From NCBI GenBank assembly GCA_020634165.1, contig JACKCF010000001.1:1550001-1614000 (forward strand): a stretch of DNA of 64,000 nt, written 5' to 3'. This document shows positions 35,338 through 43,122 of this stretch, one piece after another. Below the pieces are notes generated by a model. The model saw only the letters and a program-made list of their open reading frames with translations, was not told the origin of the DNA and did no database searches. The position numbers and the translations under genes were made by a program. Position 1 is the stretch's first letter. Each line of letters begins with the position of its first letter. This stretch comes from Anaerolineaceae bacterium. GTDB taxonomy: Bacteria; Chloroflexota; Anaerolineae; Aggregatilineales; Phototrophicaceae.

Positions 35338-35432
35338 CGATTAGCTCAGTTCATAGTCAGCATTTGTTGATGAGCGATGGCTAAAGTATAGTAGCGCATT
35401 CATTGACCCGCTGCCCGATAGGACGAACCCCA

Positions 35433-36296
35433 ATGCCTGAACAACCTGTTTCCGCGATATTGCTCATTTCCTGCCCGGATGGTCCTGGGCTGGTCGCTGC
35501 CGTGACGGACTTCATATTCTCGCACAATGGCAATATTCTGCATCTGGACCAGCATGTTGACCAACAGGAAAATGTGTTTTTCATGCGCGTGGAATGGGAT
35601 ATGACGGGCTTCAGCCTACAGCGCGACTCTGTTGAAGTTGCCTTCGCTTCTCTGGCGAAATTCTATGAAATGGATTGGCAGCTACACTTCAGCGATACCC
35701 GCCTGAAAATGGTTCTCTTTGTCAGCAAGCAGTCGCATGTATTGTATGATATCCTCTCGCGCTGGCAGTCGGGCGAGTTTCAGGTCGATATTCCCCTCAT
35801 CATTAGCAACCATGATGATCTGGCGACTGTTGCTCACCAGTTTGATATTCCGTTCCGCGTCTTTAGTATCAGCAAAGACAACAAGGCCGAGGTGGAACAG
35901 GAACAGATCGCCCTGCTGGATACCATCGAGCCAGATTTCATCGTGTTAGCCCGCTATATGCAAATCATCACTGACGATTTTATTCACCATTTTCCCAATC
36001 GCATCATCAACATCCATCACTCGTTCCTGCCTGCTTTCATTGGCGCACGGCCCTATCATCAGGCTTATGCGCGTGGCGTAAAAATCATAGGGGCGACCAG
36101 CCACTACGTCACTGCTGATCTGGATGCTGGCCCGATCATTGAGCAGGATGTCGCCCGCGTGACGCACAAGGACAGCGTTCGCAGCATGATCCGCAAAGGC
36201 CAGGATTTAGAGAAAACGGTCTTGTCGCGGGCGGTCTACAATCACCTGCAACATCGAGTTCTGGTCTATAACAACAAAACCGTCGTCTTTGATTAG
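35433..36296 (+). CDS. purU: Formyltetrahydrofolate deformylase
   Basis: Hydrolyses 10-formyltetrahydrofolate to tetrahydrofolate and formate, balancing one-carbon pools and supplying formate for purine synthesis. The N-terminal ACT domain (ILLISCPDGPGLVAAVTDFI) occupies about residues 7-85. The formyltransferase domain follows with LARYMQIITDDFI, NIHHSFLPAFIGARPY and HYVTADLDAGPIIEQD. These contain the conserved Asn, His and Asp of the formyl-transfer site. The 287-residue length is typical. The ATG at 35433 follows TAGGAC. An in-frame ATG at 35403 lacks one. Confidence 0.95.
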   Translation: MPEQPVSAILLISCPDGPGLVAAVTDFIFSHNGNILHLDQHVDQQENVFFMRVEWDMTGFSLQRDSVEVAFASLAKFYEMDWQLHFSDTRLKMVLFVSKQSHVLYDILSRWQSGEFQVDIPLIISNHDDLATVAHQFDIPFRVFSISKDNKAEVEQEQIALLDTIEPDFIVLARYMQIITDDFIHHFPNRIINIHHSFLPAFIGARPYHQAYARGVKIIGATSHYVTADLDAGPIIEQDVARVTHKDSVRSMIRKGQDLEKTVLSRAVYNHLQHRVLVYNNKTVVFD

Positions 36297-36359
36297 GTTT
36301 TCCGCCCGACAGGGTCTTTTTCACGGGTAATTGTTTATAGAGACAGGTACGGCTGTGTC

Positions 36360-37898
36360 CTAATTCAGCTTCTGCGCGACGACCACCAGCCGCTCATAAT
36401 ATAGGCCCTGTTCCGCCACATAAGAGGGGATGTCGCAGGTAATAAGCGTCACCCGATAGTCGCGCGTTGGATACACCACACTCACATCGCGATAATCGAC
36501 GGAGTGCATGTATGTGACGATGTATCTCTCGGTCAGGTCGCCATCGCGGATGATAACTTCGTCACCCAGGCCGATATTTTCCAACGCATAGAATGTGCCT
36601 TGTTTGCCATCGGGGTACTCAGAATGTGCCCCCAGGACCACATTGCCCGGCGTGCCAAGCCAGCTTGTGCCATAAAAATGACCGACCTCATGCTCCCAGG
36701 GGTCGATGTCCCAGGTGCGCCCTTCACCATCCAGCGGAAAAATCGTCAGCCCAGACGCAATGCCTATGCTCGGAATCGTGAGCGAAGGGGGTTCAATGGT
36801 TGAAGCATTCTCACTCGGCGCAGCAGACTGGCTCTGCTCAATGATGATGCTTTCTGGGGAAAGCTGGTTAATGATCGCTGGCGGAGCATCCATCAGCACC
36901 AGCTTGCCAACAGTATCCACCAGAACGATTTTGTCGTTTGCACTCGCATGGTGCAGCAGCGGATAGCCATTCTCGTAAATGTAGATCGGCTGCAATTGGG
37001 TTCGGTCCCATCGCCACATGATGAGCTTGCCATCCAGGCTCGATGACAGTAGATGATTGCCATCTAACCAACTCAGGGCCATCACTGGCGCGATATGCGC
37101 TTTGCTGGTTGCAACCGCTTCTGGCTGATTCAGGTCGCCGATGTCCCAAACGCTGATGTCACCGCTCAGACTGCCCGTAACAATCTGCTCGCCAGCAGCA
37201 GCGAATACGATTTGCGTCACAGGCTCCTCATAAGCTGTAAATTGCCCAGATCGTGATAGGTCATCTGGATCATATAGCGAAACCGTGCCGTCTTCGCTGG
37301 CAATCGCCAGATAACGGCTGTCTGGGCTGAACAGCACCTGCCAGATTTGTCCGCCTTCCGAATGGATGATGCCTGTTCGCTGGCTGGATTCAGCATCATA
37401 AATGTATACGATCCCATTCTGGTCACTGCTGGCGACCCATTGCCCATCTTCGCTGGCTGCCACACTTGTGATGCGCGCCTCATGCTGGCCCAGAATGCTG
37501 TCCAATTCACCTGTCTGGGCATTGATGCGGCGCACAGTCCTGTCTCGGCTGCCGGAGTACAGCCATCTTCCAACAGGACTGAAAACCAGGGATGTTACCC
37601 AGTCATCATGCGCACGACTTTGCCAGACGCGCTCACCGCTGGACCAATCCCATAGGTAGACCGTATTGTCTCGTCCTCCTGTCGCTACCTGCTGACCATC
37701 GGGCGAAAATACGGCTGCATCTATGGATTTGTCCGACCCAATGATGGCCTGCCGGACGAGGAAGGCTCCTTCTGGTTGCTGTCCAAATGTAGGCCTTGTG
37801 AACAAGACAAACATCAACCATAGGCAGAATGCAATCCCACACTGCCGGATGCGATGATAAGAGCTTGTGAAGTGTGTGTGCTTGCGGGTGGAAATCAT
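36360..37898 (-). CDS. Secreted WD40 beta-propeller fused to a sortase domain
   Basis: A 512-residue exported protein (signal peptide IRQCGIAFCLWLMFVLFT, cleavage near FGQQ). Residues about 50-375 form roughly seven WD40-type blades, with repeated FSPDGQQVATGGRDNTVYLW, FSPVGRWLYSGSRDRTV and FSPDSRYLAIASEDGTVSLY patterns. After a Ser/Glu/Pro-rich spacer, residues about 390-512 are a sortase-like domain. It has LTIPSIGI at the start, VVLGAHSE with the catalytic His near 425, LITCDIP with the catalytic Cys near 487, and YERLVVVA with the Arg near 502. I chose the ATG at 37898 because longer starts would run into the divergent gene. No obvious pilin or LPxTG substrate is adjacent. Confidence 0.85.
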   Translation of the reverse strand: MISTRKHTHFTSSYHRIRQCGIAFCLWLMFVLFTRPTFGQQPEGAFLVRQAIIGSDKSIDAAVFSPDGQQVATGGRDNTVYLWDWSSGERVWQSRAHDDWVTSLVFSPVGRWLYSGSRDRTVRRINAQTGELDSILGQHEARITSVAASEDGQWVASSDQNGIVYIYDAESSQRTGIIHSEGGQIWQVLFSPDSRYLAIASEDGTVSLYDPDDLSRSGQFTAYEEPVTQIVFAAAGEQIVTGSLSGDISVWDIGDLNQPEAVATSKAHIAPVMALSWLDGNHLLSSSLDGKLIMWRWDRTQLQPIYIYENGYPLLHHASANDKIVLVDTVGKLVLMDAPPAIINQLSPESIIIEQSQSAAPSENASTIEPPSLTIPSIGIASGLTIFPLDGEGRTWDIDPWEHEVGHFYGTSWLGTPGNVVLGAHSEYPDGKQGTFYALENIGLGDEVIIRDGDLTERYIVTYMHSVDYRDVSVVYPTRDYRVTLITCDIPSYVAEQGLYYERLVVVAQKLN

Positions 37899-37953
37899 CG
37901 GCCAATGACTTAAAATCAACAGAGTTGGCGATTTTACACCAGGGACGCCTGTT

Positions 37954-38442
37954 ATGTCATTTGATAACCGAATGCGAAATGACCCGGACGTCCGCGCATT
38001 GGAATTGTTCAACAATGCCTATTACACAGGCATATTCCGCCGTTTTGTAGGTCGTATTCTGGGCAAGCCGCGCCAGTTGAAAGTCCTTAGTGAGTCGGTT
38101 AGTGGCCGTGTGATTTCCGAGCGTAGACAGTTGGGCGTCCGTACCGTGCGCCTTAGCGATGTCCTGGGAACCGTCACTCGGCCCGATCAGTTTGACATCG
38201 AATTCTATCCAACCAGCCGCACCACGCGCGACCGCTGGCTGAGCGTTGCCGCTGGGATGATTCGCGATTTTTCGGCTTTGCCAACGCCGGAATTTATTCT
38301 TTTTGAAGACATCTATTATGTTGAAGATGGCCACCATCGGGTTTCTGTCGCGCGGCGGCTGGGCTACTTATTCCTGGATGCCAATGTCACCGAATGGTTG
38401 ACGGCGGCTGACCTGTCACACATAGAATCGAGCACAACATGA
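37954..38442 (+). CDS. ParB/Srx-fold domain protein
   Basis: A 162-residue protein with a ParB-nuclease/sulfiredoxin-like core. VRLSDVLGTV leads to the region FILFEDIYYVEDGHHRVSVA, where DGHHR matches the DG.HR phosphate-binding motif of this fold. The N-terminal half is basic (FRRFVGRILGKPRQLKV) and may bind nucleic acid. It lacks the HTH and dimerisation domains of true chromosome-partitioning ParB. parA is not adjacent. It overlaps the next gene by ATGA, so it probably acts with that ATP-grasp protein rather than in segregation. Confidence 0.72.
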   Translation: MSFDNRMRNDPDVRALELFNNAYYTGIFRRFVGRILGKPRQLKVLSESVSGRVISERRQLGVRTVRLSDVLGTVTRPDQFDIEFYPTSRTTRDRWLSVAAGMIRDFSALPTPEFILFEDIYYVEDGHHRVSVARRLGYLFLDANVTEWLTAADLSHIESSTT

Positions 38443-39566
38443 CGACAATCGGTAGTATCGGCGGTGGCCCAGCCGCCCGTTATCTTGGGATAGCCGCTGC
38501 GCAGTTGGGCTTTTCATTTGTTGTTCACACCCCACACACCGACGATATTGCATCTGCAACCGCCAACGCGATCATCGCACCCTATGAGCTTGATGCGCTC
38601 AGGCATTCACTGTCGGCCTGTGATGTTATTACCGTGCTCGATCATCATGTACCGGAAAATTTGCTCGAAGCCCTTGCAACGGAGGGCCTGAATTTCGTTC
38701 CTGGCACAAAAATAATTTCACTGCTGGCCGACCGATTGACCCAACGCCGCCACTGGCAGCAGGCGGGTTATGATATTGCGCGTTTCCGCCGCATTGGTAC
38801 CGGAAGTGATGTGCTTGAATCGGCGCAGGAATTTGGCTATCCCGTTGTTCTCAAAAAGCGCTATCCCGACCATGATGGTCGGGACCGTATCTGGATACGC
38901 CGTGCTGGCGATATTGAGCCTGCCGTTGCGCGTTGGCAGAATGAACCGCTGCTGGTTGATGCCCCCGTCAGTGGTGTGCGTGAACTGGCTGTGACGCTCG
39001 TTCGCGCCGCTGATGGTAGCATGATGACCTATCCCGTTGTGCAAATCACTCGCCAGCATGACCAGGTCTTTTCAGTGACTTGTCCCGCCAGCATTGACGA
39101 AGCAACAGCCTACCGCGCTGTTGAGCTGGCCCGTGAGCTGGTCGAAAACCTGGAAGGTGTTGGGGCCTTTACGCTCACCATGATCGAACTGCCCATGAAC
39201 GAGGTCATGCTCAGTGAAGTATTTGCTGGGCCCCATCCGTTGGCGGATTACACCCTGGAAGGCACCATCACCTCCCAATATGAAAATCACCTGCGGGCGA
39301 TTCTTGGCTTGCCATTGGGCGATGTCTATCAGATTGCTCCAGCTGCGGCCACTGTCATGATGGTCGATTCAGAAGCGGTTGGTACATCGGGACTCGACAT
39401 GGCCGCTGGATTGGCGACAGGCGGTGCCCATATTCACGTCTATGGCCATACCGAGACGCACCCTGGTCGCGTCCTTGGGCATATAACCACGCTTGGCTAC
39501 GAAGCCGATGCCGCCGAAAAAGTAGGGCGGCTGGCACTCAGTCACTTACTCCCGACTAAAGAGTAA
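38439..39566 (+). CDS. PurK-like ATP-grasp protein
   Basis: A 375-residue protein similar to N5-carboxyaminoimidazole ribonucleotide synthase (PurK), which carboxylates AIR in purine synthesis. It keeps the N-terminal nucleotide-binding loop (IGSIGGGPAARYLGIAAAQL), the ATP-grasp Lys stretch GYPVVLKKRYPDHDGRD, TLEGTITSQYENHLRAILGL and GRVLGHIT near the end. The PurK substrate motif RPHNSGH is replaced by GPHPLADY, so the AIR-binding chemistry may be altered. purE is not adjacent. It could be a divergent PurK or an ATP-grasp ligase with another substrate. Confidence 0.8.
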   Translation: MTTIGSIGGGPAARYLGIAAAQLGFSFVVHTPHTDDIASATANAIIAPYELDALRHSLSACDVITVLDHHVPENLLEALATEGLNFVPGTKIISLLADRLTQRRHWQQAGYDIARFRRIGTGSDVLESAQEFGYPVVLKKRYPDHDGRDRIWIRRAGDIEPAVARWQNEPLLVDAPVSGVRELAVTLVRAADGSMMTYPVVQITRQHDQVFSVTCPASIDEATAYRAVELARELVENLEGVGAFTLTMIELPMNEVMLSEVFAGPHPLADYTLEGTITSQYENHLRAILGLPLGDVYQIAPAAATVMMVDSEAVGTSGLDMAAGLATGGAHIHVYGHTETHPGRVLGHITTLGYEADAAEKVGRLALSHLLPTKE

Positions 39567-39567
39567 C

Positions 39568-40179
39568 ATGGCAGAAACTGTCGTCCTTCGCTTCTGGAAG
39601 CCGTATCAGGTCCTGACCAAATTCACCGATGATGAAGGGCGGGCCACCCTGGCGGATTACATCGACATCCCTGATGTCTATGCCGCCGGACGGCTCGACT
39701 ATGACAGCGAAGGCTTGCTGCTGTTGACGAATGATGGTCTGCTCAATGCGCAGTTGACGCAGCCCCAATACGAGCACCCACGTACCTACTGGGCACAGAT
39801 CGAGCGCATACCTGATGAAACAGCATTACAGGCTTTGCGGGAGGGTGTTGAGATCAAAGGGGGGCTGACGCGCCCAGCTCAGGCGCGCCTGATGGATGAA
39901 CCCGACTTGCCAGCGCGCCCAATTCCGATTCGCTATCGCAAAAATGTGCCCACTTGCTGGCTGGAATTGATCTTAACCGAGGGCCGTAATCGTCAGGTTC
40001 GTCGGATGACTGCCGCTGTCGGCCATCCGACGCTTCGGCTGGTCCGCGCCGCTATCGGCAATATTTCGCTCGATGGGCTGCAACCTGGGCAATTTGATGT
40101 ATTGTCACCTCAACAGGTTACAGTGCTCAAGCGCAGTATTAAGTCGTCTCATAAGGGACCCACGCGCCGTAAGCACTAA
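39568..40179 (+). CDS. RluE/RsuA-family pseudouridine synthase
   Basis: A 203-residue enzyme that isomerises a uridine in rRNA, most like RluE (23S rRNA). The catalytic Asp lies in AGRLDYDSEGLLLLTNDG. The C-terminal signature is EGRNRQVRRMTAAVGHPTLR. The opening FWKPYQVLTKF matches the N-terminus of the RluE/RluF type without an S4 domain. It starts 2 bases after the ATP-grasp gene, in a three-gene operon. Its 3' end overlaps by 41 bases the 3' end of the convergent gene on the minus strand. Confidence 0.92.
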   Translation: MAETVVLRFWKPYQVLTKFTDDEGRATLADYIDIPDVYAAGRLDYDSEGLLLLTNDGLLNAQLTQPQYEHPRTYWAQIERIPDETALQALREGVEIKGGLTRPAQARLMDEPDLPARPIPIRYRKNVPTCWLELILTEGRNRQVRRMTAAVGHPTLRLVRAAIGNISLDGLQPGQFDVLSPQQVTVLKRSIKSSHKGPTRRKH

Positions 40180-40543
40180 TCCGACGATGGCGCATAAAAT
40201 AGAGAATTTCCTCCAGGGCGATTTCCTGTTCAACCGTCTCCTGCGCTGGATAGGCAAGCTCACCTTGATCGCCATAATTGATTATGATTGGTGCCAACGT
40301 GTCTGCGCTGTTGTCCCGCAGATAAAACGACGGTTCTTCTGCACTGGTGGGCCAGTAAGCCGCGTAGACCCGCTCACCTCCCATGACTACGATCCGTTCT
40401 TCTCGTTCGGATTGCTCATCTGCCTGGAACAGCGACAGCCCCATGTGAGTCTCATTATCCAGTGCGTGGATCGCTGCCTTGATATGTTCCTCGCTCGGTT
40501 CAGCGATGATAGCCATAGGCGGCCAGGTTGCCAGCACCAACAT
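40139..40543 (-). CDS. Hypothetical protein at the end of the radical-SAM operon
   Basis: A 134-residue acidic protein of unknown family. The sequence has a short hydrophobic start, then alternating strands (RIVVMGGERVYAAYW, PIIINYGDQGELAYP) and a helix EIALEEILYFMRHR. This weakly recalls small immunity-type folds, but I do not assign it. Reality is supported by its start only 2 bases after the methyltransferase stop. Its last 41 bases are antisense to the pseudouridine synthase gene. Confidence 0.55.
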   Translation of the reverse strand: MLVLATWPPMAIIAEPSEEHIKAAIHALDNETHMGLSLFQADEQSEREERIVVMGGERVYAAYWPTSAEEPSFYLRDNSADTLAPIIINYGDQGELAYPAQETVEQEIALEEILYFMRHRRISAYGAWVPYETT

Positions 40544-40545
40544 TT

Positions 40546-41304
40546 TTACACCCGCTCGAACTCAATCCAGTAATGGTCAGCGAAATTCGCTAAGGGTGGC
40601 CAATGCAACCGCTTCTCCCAGGCCAATAACGTCCGCAAGAGCCTCGAGCGTTTTTCAATCACCCCGTAGATGTCACTGGGAGGTAGCACAATCCCTAGCG
40701 GCAGCACCCTCGTTCGCCGGAAATAGGGTGCAAATGCCCTCGTGATCTGCCTGACGCTCGGATAATGGATGCGAATCCTTGTCTGCTCATCTGGCTCAAA
40801 GTGCGCCTCTCGCCAACGACGGGTCGCTGTTTGCAAATCTAAATGTAGTCCGTGCCAGATGACCTCCCAGGCGCAGTAGGGGGCCATAACACAGAATGCA
40901 GCCTTGCCGCCGACAGGAATGCGCTCCGCCAGCCACTCAGCTAATGCTTTCCAATCATCTGTACAATTCAGCACCCCAAAATTGGCAAATACGCCGCCAA
41001 ACGGTCCGGCGATGTCATCGGGCAGGGCGTTGATGTCCAGACTGGCGAATGCCGCTTTTTCTTCCAGCTTTTGCCGCGCCTGCACAAGCATATCCTGGCT
41101 GGCATCTGTGACCGTTACCTCAATGCTGTTTTCGATCAAAAAGGCCGCGTCTTCACCAGTGCCACTGCCGAGTTCCAGCACATACGCCCCTGGCATAAAT
41201 AGTGTTAACAGCCAGTCATGGGTACGCTCGCGCAGCCAGCGGGCAATCGGTCGCTCGGTGAAATCAGCATCATACGCAGCCGCCAGCGAGTCAAAGGCGC
41301 TCAT
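40546..41304 (-). CDS. Class I SAM-dependent methyltransferase
   Basis: A 252-residue methyltransferase with motif I YVLELGSGTGEDAAFLIE, acidic loop VTDASQDML, and the later GGVFANFGVLNC and VGGKAAFCVMAP. The C-terminal half is Arg-rich (LHLDLQTATRRWREAHFEPD) and probably shapes the acceptor pocket. Its ATG overlaps the stop of the upstream radical SAM gene (ATGA), so the two products are probably made in a fixed ratio. The acceptor is unknown. Confidence 0.85.
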   Translation of the reverse strand: MSAFDSLAAAYDADFTERPIARWLRERTHDWLLTLFMPGAYVLELGSGTGEDAAFLIENSIEVTVTDASQDMLVQARQKLEEKAAFASLDINALPDDIAGPFGGVFANFGVLNCTDDWKALAEWLAERIPVGGKAAFCVMAPYCAWEVIWHGLHLDLQTATRRWREAHFEPDEQTRIRIHYPSVRQITRAFAPYFRRTRVLPLGIVLPPSDIYGVIEKRSRLLRTLLAWEKRLHWPPLANFADHYWIEFERV

Positions 41305-42740
41305 GACGTCTTGCCGATAGTTGGCACAACCAGTTGTAATTCAGACGTTTCTTTCTCTTGGGTGAATTGCAGCGCTGCCATGCCTGCCCGCCCGATGAGG
41401 ACATTCGCCCGCATTTTGGCTTGCCGCAGCCGTGATGCATTCTCCTGCTTTGCCCGATGCAGATTGAATCCATTCACCAGCCAGCGTGTCGCATATGAAT
41501 AGAATCGTCGGCTGTACCGTCCGGCGACGGTCAGATCGCGGTCGCTGCTGCTGGCCCAATCACCGAAACGCAGCACATCGCTCTCAATATCAGCATAGTA
41601 AGGCGTGCCCTTGATGGGGTAGGCAACTGTCGTCAGCAGAATATCAGGATTGGCTTTCCTGAGATGATCGAGCGTGGCTTCCAGGTCTGCGATAGTCTCG
41701 TCTTTGTAGCCCAGCATGATGAACATACCTGTTTCGATGCCTGCTTGGCGCAGCATCTGCGTCTTGAGCTGCACATCCTCCGCATTCACTTTGCGCTGCA
41801 TAGCATCCAATATGCGCTGACTGCCGCTTTCACTGCCATTCCATAACCGGAAGCAGCCCATCTCCACCAATGTGTCGATCACTTGCTCATTTAGTCGATC
41901 TGCGCGGGAAATGCACTCGAATGGGATACGCACGCCGCGCGCTTTAAGGGCATCAGCATAGGCAAACAGCCAGCGATGATTGATCGCGAAAACATCATCA
42001 GCGTACCAGATGCGGTCGGGGTTATAACGCTCTTTGATATGCAGCAGCTCATTGGCGGCATCTTCCGGCGACCGGCGACGGTGCGTATTGCCGAAAACGC
42101 TGTGGCTGCACCACGTACAGGTATAGGGGCAGCCCCGTGCGTGGATCACACTCACCATACTGTAACCATGATGCGTCTGCCACGCATCCAAATATTTTTG
42201 CATGTCGATGGCGTCGCGGTCCGGCCAGGGGTGCGCGCTCAGGTCGGCAATCTGGGGCCGACCGTCCGTTTCTACGACCTGCCCATGTTCATCTCGGAAG
42301 GCGATACCAGCAATACTATGCAGCCGATTTACTCCTAACTTAGCAATCGCTGGCAGCAGGTCGGCCAGTGTGTATTCGCCCTCGCCGCGCACGATGACAT
42401 CGGCGCCATGTGCCAGATAATTTTCAGCATAATAAGGCACATCTGGCCCACCCACAACGACCGTGCATCCCTGTGACTTGCAGAATGGGATCATTTTCAG
42501 GGCATTATGCTTGGTCATCAGGTTGACGTAGATGCCAACGACAGACGGCTTTTCCTGCTGGATCAATGCCTGAAAATCTGCCATCGACCCAAAGGTGCTG
42601 TCATACACCTGTACGTCAAAGCCAACAGATTTGAGGTAGGACGAGAGGTACAGAATGCCCAGTGGCGGATAGGGCTTCATGATCTGGCGCTCATGCGGGT
42701 CTTCCGCCAGAAAATAGCCGTGTGTGAGGAGGATGTCCAT
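41301..42740 (-). CDS. B12-binding-domain radical SAM protein
   Basis: A 479-residue radical SAM enzyme of the cobalamin-dependent class. The N-terminal domain (about residues 1-150) has the B12-binding-type pattern KPYPPLGILYLSSYLKSVGF, VYDSTF, VVGGPDVPYYAE and GEGEYTLADL. The iron-sulfur motif CPYTCTWC (CxxxCxxC) lies near residues 203-210 inside HARGCPYTCTWC. The SAM core continues with IWYADDVFAIN, FECISRADRL, WNGSESGSQRILDAM and GMFIMLGYKDET. These enzymes methylate unactivated carbons or cyclise rings in lipids, pigments and natural products. The substrate here is unknown. Confidence 0.9.
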   Translation of the reverse strand: MDILLTHGYFLAEDPHERQIMKPYPPLGILYLSSYLKSVGFDVQVYDSTFGSMADFQALIQQEKPSVVGIYVNLMTKHNALKMIPFCKSQGCTVVVGGPDVPYYAENYLAHGADVIVRGEGEYTLADLLPAIAKLGVNRLHSIAGIAFRDEHGQVVETDGRPQIADLSAHPWPDRDAIDMQKYLDAWQTHHGYSMVSVIHARGCPYTCTWCSHSVFGNTHRRRSPEDAANELLHIKERYNPDRIWYADDVFAINHRWLFAYADALKARGVRIPFECISRADRLNEQVIDTLVEMGCFRLWNGSESGSQRILDAMQRKVNAEDVQLKTQMLRQAGIETGMFIMLGYKDETIADLEATLDHLRKANPDILLTTVAYPIKGTPYYADIESDVLRFGDWASSSDRDLTVAGRYSRRFYSYATRWLVNGFNLHRAKQENASRLRQAKMRANVLIGRAGMAALQFTQEKETSELQLVVPTIGKTS

Positions 42741-42758
42741 CAGTAGGTAATTGGCGAA

Positions 42759-43052
42759 CTAATCGACAGCGTCGTCTTGTGGGTTCTCAGTAGAAAAAAT
42801 ACCGGTGATGAGCAAATCGAACGCACTCTCGCGGCCTGTGGGGTGGTGCAGCACATTGACCAGTTCATAGCCTTTTTCCGCAAAGGCGTTCAATTCTTCC
42901 TCAAGTGCCTGGTTCGCGATTTCGGTACGGCGCATCGCCCCAACCAGCGTTTCCGTCGAGGCATTTTCAGAATGGCGCTGACGGGTCATCTCTGCCGAGG
43001 GACGGTAGAAGTTGGCCAGATAAATTGTGCGAACAATATAGCGCTTGCTCAT
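42759..43052 (-). CDS. Small protein, possibly DUF4177-like
   Basis: A 97-residue hypothetical protein lying between the two radical SAM genes, 18 bases before the second and 70 bases after the first. ALEEELNAFAEKGYELVNVL followed by DLLITGIF resembles the short DUF4177-type pattern (helix, then GWELV strand). This is by-eye similarity only. It may be an accessory or substrate-binding protein of the pathway. Confidence 0.6.
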   Translation of the reverse strand: MSKRYIVRTIYLANFYRPSAEMTRQRHSENASTETLVGAMRRTEIANQALEEELNAFAEKGYELVNVLHHPTGRESAFDLLITGIFSTENPQDDAVD

Positions 43053-43122
43053 ATGGCTTCATCCTGATTGCGTTCGCCTGTAATTCTATCCGCACTCGTG
43101 GCTTTCTGACAAACACTGCATT

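Noticed and set aside
37954..38442. Chromosome-partitioning ParB
   Set aside because: Only the ParB/Srx core is present. It lacks HTH and dimerisation domains, there is no parA beside it, and I see no parS-like sites.
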